Shown here: piece after piece, positions 6,326 to 7,503 of the stretch | How the letters are laid out: every line of letters begins with the position of its first letter | How positions within the stretch are numbered: the stretch's first letter is position 1 | Assembly: GCA_966211965.1 (NCBI GenBank) | Contig: CBIHON010000089.1 | Coordinates: 1-7,503, forward strand | Reading direction: 5' to 3' | Source: CBIHON01 sp966211965 | Lineage (GTDB): Bacteria; Pseudomonadota; Gammaproteobacteria; Burkholderiales; Burkholderiaceae_D | DNA: 7,503 nucleotides | Notes under the pieces: generated by a model | Told to the model about the DNA's origin: nothing | Databases searched by the model: none | What the model saw: only the letters and a program-made list of their open reading frames with translations | Position numbers and translations under genes: made by a program

Positions 6326-6672
6326 TTAAACGTCCTTGCTTCTTGTGGGTGTTTCAGTGCCAACCAAGTGTGCATGTCGCATGATCATCGCCAGCAAAAT
6401 TGAATGACCAAGCAAGCGCTGCAATGCCAGGATGTTTCCACCGTTTATCATGAAGTGACTTGCAAAAGTGCGGCAAGCTGCGCGTCATCTGACTCTCAGG
6501 CAATTTGATCTCGGCGCATTCGATGGCTTCCTTGAAGGCATACCAAGCCGGACCAAGATGGCGTCTCCTTTTTCATGCTTCTTGGGGGGGGCGACGATTT
6601 TTTTCTCCAGCTTGTCATCGATTGGTATCGCGCGCACTTTTCCGATTTTGTCTTCGCATATTGAATTGCTTG
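6326..6672 (-). pseudogene. tyrosine recombinase (phage integrase/Rci-like), degraded C-terminal fragment
   Basis: Read across frames on the minus strand, this gives IQYAKTKS, GKVRAIPIDDKLEKKI, then AWYAFKEAIECAEIKLPE with SQMTRSLPH. FASHFMINGGNILALQRLLG then leads to HSILLAMIMRHAHL and a TAA at 6328-6326. The order matches the catalytic domain of Rci/phage-type integrases (TKSGK-R-VPI, GI-LPEGQLTHVLRHTFASH, NGGNIL-LQ--LGH, MRYAHL). Frame breaks lie near 6638-6642 (one base lost), between 6551 and 6575, and at 6467-6470, where CACAC seems to have lost a dinucleotide. Catalytic residues are replaced: the THVLR His and Arg read as Arg and Pro, and the nucleophile Tyr reads as His (6376-6374). 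The N-terminal half is missing. No product is possible. Confidence 0.75.
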
Positions 6673-6699
6673 CCTTGCGACTATTTACGTAGTAAGTGC

Positions 6700-6728
6700 T
6701 TGCGATATTTGTGTCTCGTCTATATAAT
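6700..6728 (+). promoter_or_regulatory. sigma-70-type promoter of the toxin-antitoxin operon
   Basis: A -35 TTGCGA (6700-6705), a 17-nt spacer and a perfect -10 TATAAT (6723-6728) lie upstream of the antitoxin, predicting a start of transcription near 6735. The operator palindrome covers the -10 box. Confidence 0.7.
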
Positions 6729-6744
6729 TTTTATTATATAGACG
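6717..6744. promoter_or_regulatory. palindromic operator of the toxin-antitoxin operon
   Basis: CGTCTATATAAT (6717-6728) and ATTATATAGACG (6733-6744) are exact 12-bp inverted repeats around TTTT. The site spans the -10 box and probable transcription start and ends at the Shine-Dalgarno sequence GGAGG (6744-6748). AbrB-like antitoxins usually repress their own promoter, with the toxin as co-regulator, so this is the likely binding site. Confidence 0.7.
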
Positions 6745-6753
6745 GAGGCTTAT

Positions 6754-6981
6754 ATGCTTACATTCAAAGTTACAACCGTAGGTGCATCAGAAGGCTTTAT
6801 TCTGAACAAAGAGGCCAAGGCAAAGCTCAACGTCCAAAAAGGCGATACGCTTTACTTGACCGAGGCGCCAGACGGCGCCTTGCGGATCACGCCTTACAAT
6901 CCCGACTTCCAGCGCCAAATGGAATTGGCGGAACAAATCATGCATGATGATCGCGAAATTTTGCGAGCGTTAGCTAAATGA
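6754..6981 (+). CDS. AbrB/MazE-family antitoxin
   Basis: A 75-residue antitoxin of a type II toxin-antitoxin pair. Residues 1-47 form a SpoVT/AbrB swapped-hairpin DNA-binding domain (VTTVGASEGFILNKEAKAKL, LNVQKGDTLYLTE, GALRITPY). Residues 48-75 form an acidic, probably helical tail (FQRQMELAEQIMHDDREIL) expected to wrap the toxin and block its active site. The ATG has GGAGG 5 nt upstream. The gene overlaps the toxin start by ATGA, so translation is coupled. It probably binds the palindrome at 6717-6744 and represses the operon. GC content is lower than in the ccm and activator region, which fits horizontal acquisition. The family call is firm; the neutralising role is inferred from the partner. 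Confidence 0.88.
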   Translation: MLTFKVTTVGASEGFILNKEAKAKLNVQKGDTLYLTEAPDGALRITPYNPDFQRQMELAEQIMHDDREILRALAK

Positions 6982-7367
6982 CTTCTTGGCGCTGGGTAAG
7001 AACTGATTTGGTTTACGCTGTTCATGAAAGTCAATTGGCCCGGCATGGTGGACTGGATGGCATACGCGATCAGAACGCGGTGGAATCTGCTTTAGCGAGG
7101 CCGGAACAATTAGATGGCTACGGCGAACCCAAGCCGGATGCCGCCGATATTGCTGCGGCTTATGCTTATGGTTTGGCTCGCAACCATGGCTTCAGCGACG
7201 GCAACAAGCGAACGGCCTGGGTGGTCGCTCGCGTTTTTTTAGCTGATAATGGCGTTACCTTAAGCTTTGCTCCTCTGGATGCGATTCAGATAGTGGAAGG
7301 TGTTGCTGCGGGGACGGTTGGGGAAAAAGAGTTGGCCGACTGGTTTCGGCAGCGCATTGCTTCTTGA
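6978..7367 (+). CDS. doc: Doc-family (Fic fold) death-on-curing toxin
   Basis: A 129-residue toxin matching the usual Doc length. The catalytic Fic motif HGFSDGNKRTA is complete at residues 70-80, with the motif His at 70, the acidic residue at 74, and the Asn, Lys and Arg that bind nucleotide phosphates at 76-78. The N-terminal GGLDGIRDQNAVESALARPE (24-43) is also typical of Doc relatives. In the phage P1 prototype, Doc phosphorylates a threonine of elongation factor Tu and stops translation; the same reaction is expected here but not proven. No inhibitory (S/T)xxxE(G/N) helix is seen within the protein, consistent with control by the separate antitoxin. The start ATG overlaps the antitoxin stop (ATGA). 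Nothing suggests inactivation. Confidence 0.9.
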   Translation: MTSWRWVRTDLVYAVHESQLARHGGLDGIRDQNAVESALARPEQLDGYGEPKPDAADIAAAYAYGLARNHGFSDGNKRTAWVVARVFLADNGVTLSFAPLDAIQIVEGVAAGTVGEKELADWFRQRIAS

Positions 7368-7452
7368 TCAGAAATGACTCCGCTAGCTCGATCGCCGACA
7401 GTCAACAAAGGGGCAACGGCATAACAGAATAATGCGGGATAAAATTTGCTTA

Positions 7453-7467
7453 GAGCCTGTTTGAAAA
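7453..7467. mobile_element. possible insertion-sequence terminal repeat at window edge
   Basis: GAGCCTGTTTGAAAA, preceded by TTA, resembles the terminal inverted repeats I recall for some IS5-family elements. Only about 36 bases follow and no transposase frame can be judged, so this is a weak, edge-limited call. The rest of 7368-7503 holds no gene that I can see and no clear terminator for the toxin operon. Confidence 0.2.
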
Positions 7468-7503
7468 TGAAAATTTACTCGAACAACCGCTTGAGTAGCA
7501 GGT

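Noticed and set aside
6299..6370. Repeated CAACCAAGTG and AGTGCCAACCA words, considered as a repeat array or CRISPR
   Set aside because: Only two imperfect copies with no regular spacing; no CRISPR array or cas gene is present.
6468..6741. Plus-strand open frames of 74-78 codons upstream of the antitoxin
   Set aside because: They overlap the minus-strand recombinase relic and run into the toxin-antitoxin promoter; no Shine-Dalgarno site or family match.

Overview
The window looks like a piece of a Betaproteobacterium, probably Burkholderiales and perhaps near Oxalobacteraceae. The pointers are the cytochrome c maturation order ccmA-B-C-D...I, an SfnR-like sigma-54 activator, high-GC coding DNA in most of the window, and phage-type genes. 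The lineage is inferred from remembered protein families, not from a search. The main theme is an accessory or decaying region in which several conserved genes survive only as deletion-scarred fragments.

Left part (1-2738, + strand). A possible 3' end of an unknown gene lies at the edge. A 17-bp palindrome precedes a large intact gene for a protein with four AP2-like modules and a C-terminal Cro/CI-like helix-turn-helix. A 12-bp perfect inverted repeat then stands directly before the N-terminal part of a phage terminase large subunit, whose similarity breaks off after about 118 codons. This part looks phage-derived.

Middle part (2739-4869, - strand). A small intact four-helix membrane protein gene lies downstream of the wreck of a ccm operon. 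In transcription order there is a 5'-truncated ccmA, a ccmB with a nonsense codon and a lost 3' end, the last ~29 codons of ccmC, the first 13 codons of ccmD, and the C-terminal half of ccmI with at least three frame breaks. ccmE, F, G and H are gone. The order is kept, so the pattern is stepwise internal deletion.

Right part (4860-7503). On the + strand, a sigma-54 enhancer-binding protein gene lost its 5' end at the same junction that beheads ccmA. About 860 bp of lower-GC DNA without an intact gene follows. It hides a tRNA 3'-end-like sequence and, on the - strand, a frameshifted tyrosine recombinase fragment with its catalytic residues replaced; this fits an old integration site. Next is an intact type II toxin-antitoxin operon (AbrB-like antitoxin, Doc/Fic toxin) with a clear promoter and an overlapping palindromic operator. 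The window closes with a possible insertion-sequence end.

The apparently functional units are the AP2/HTH gene, the four-helix membrane protein, the toxin-antitoxin pair and possibly the beheaded activator. The rest is remnant sequence.
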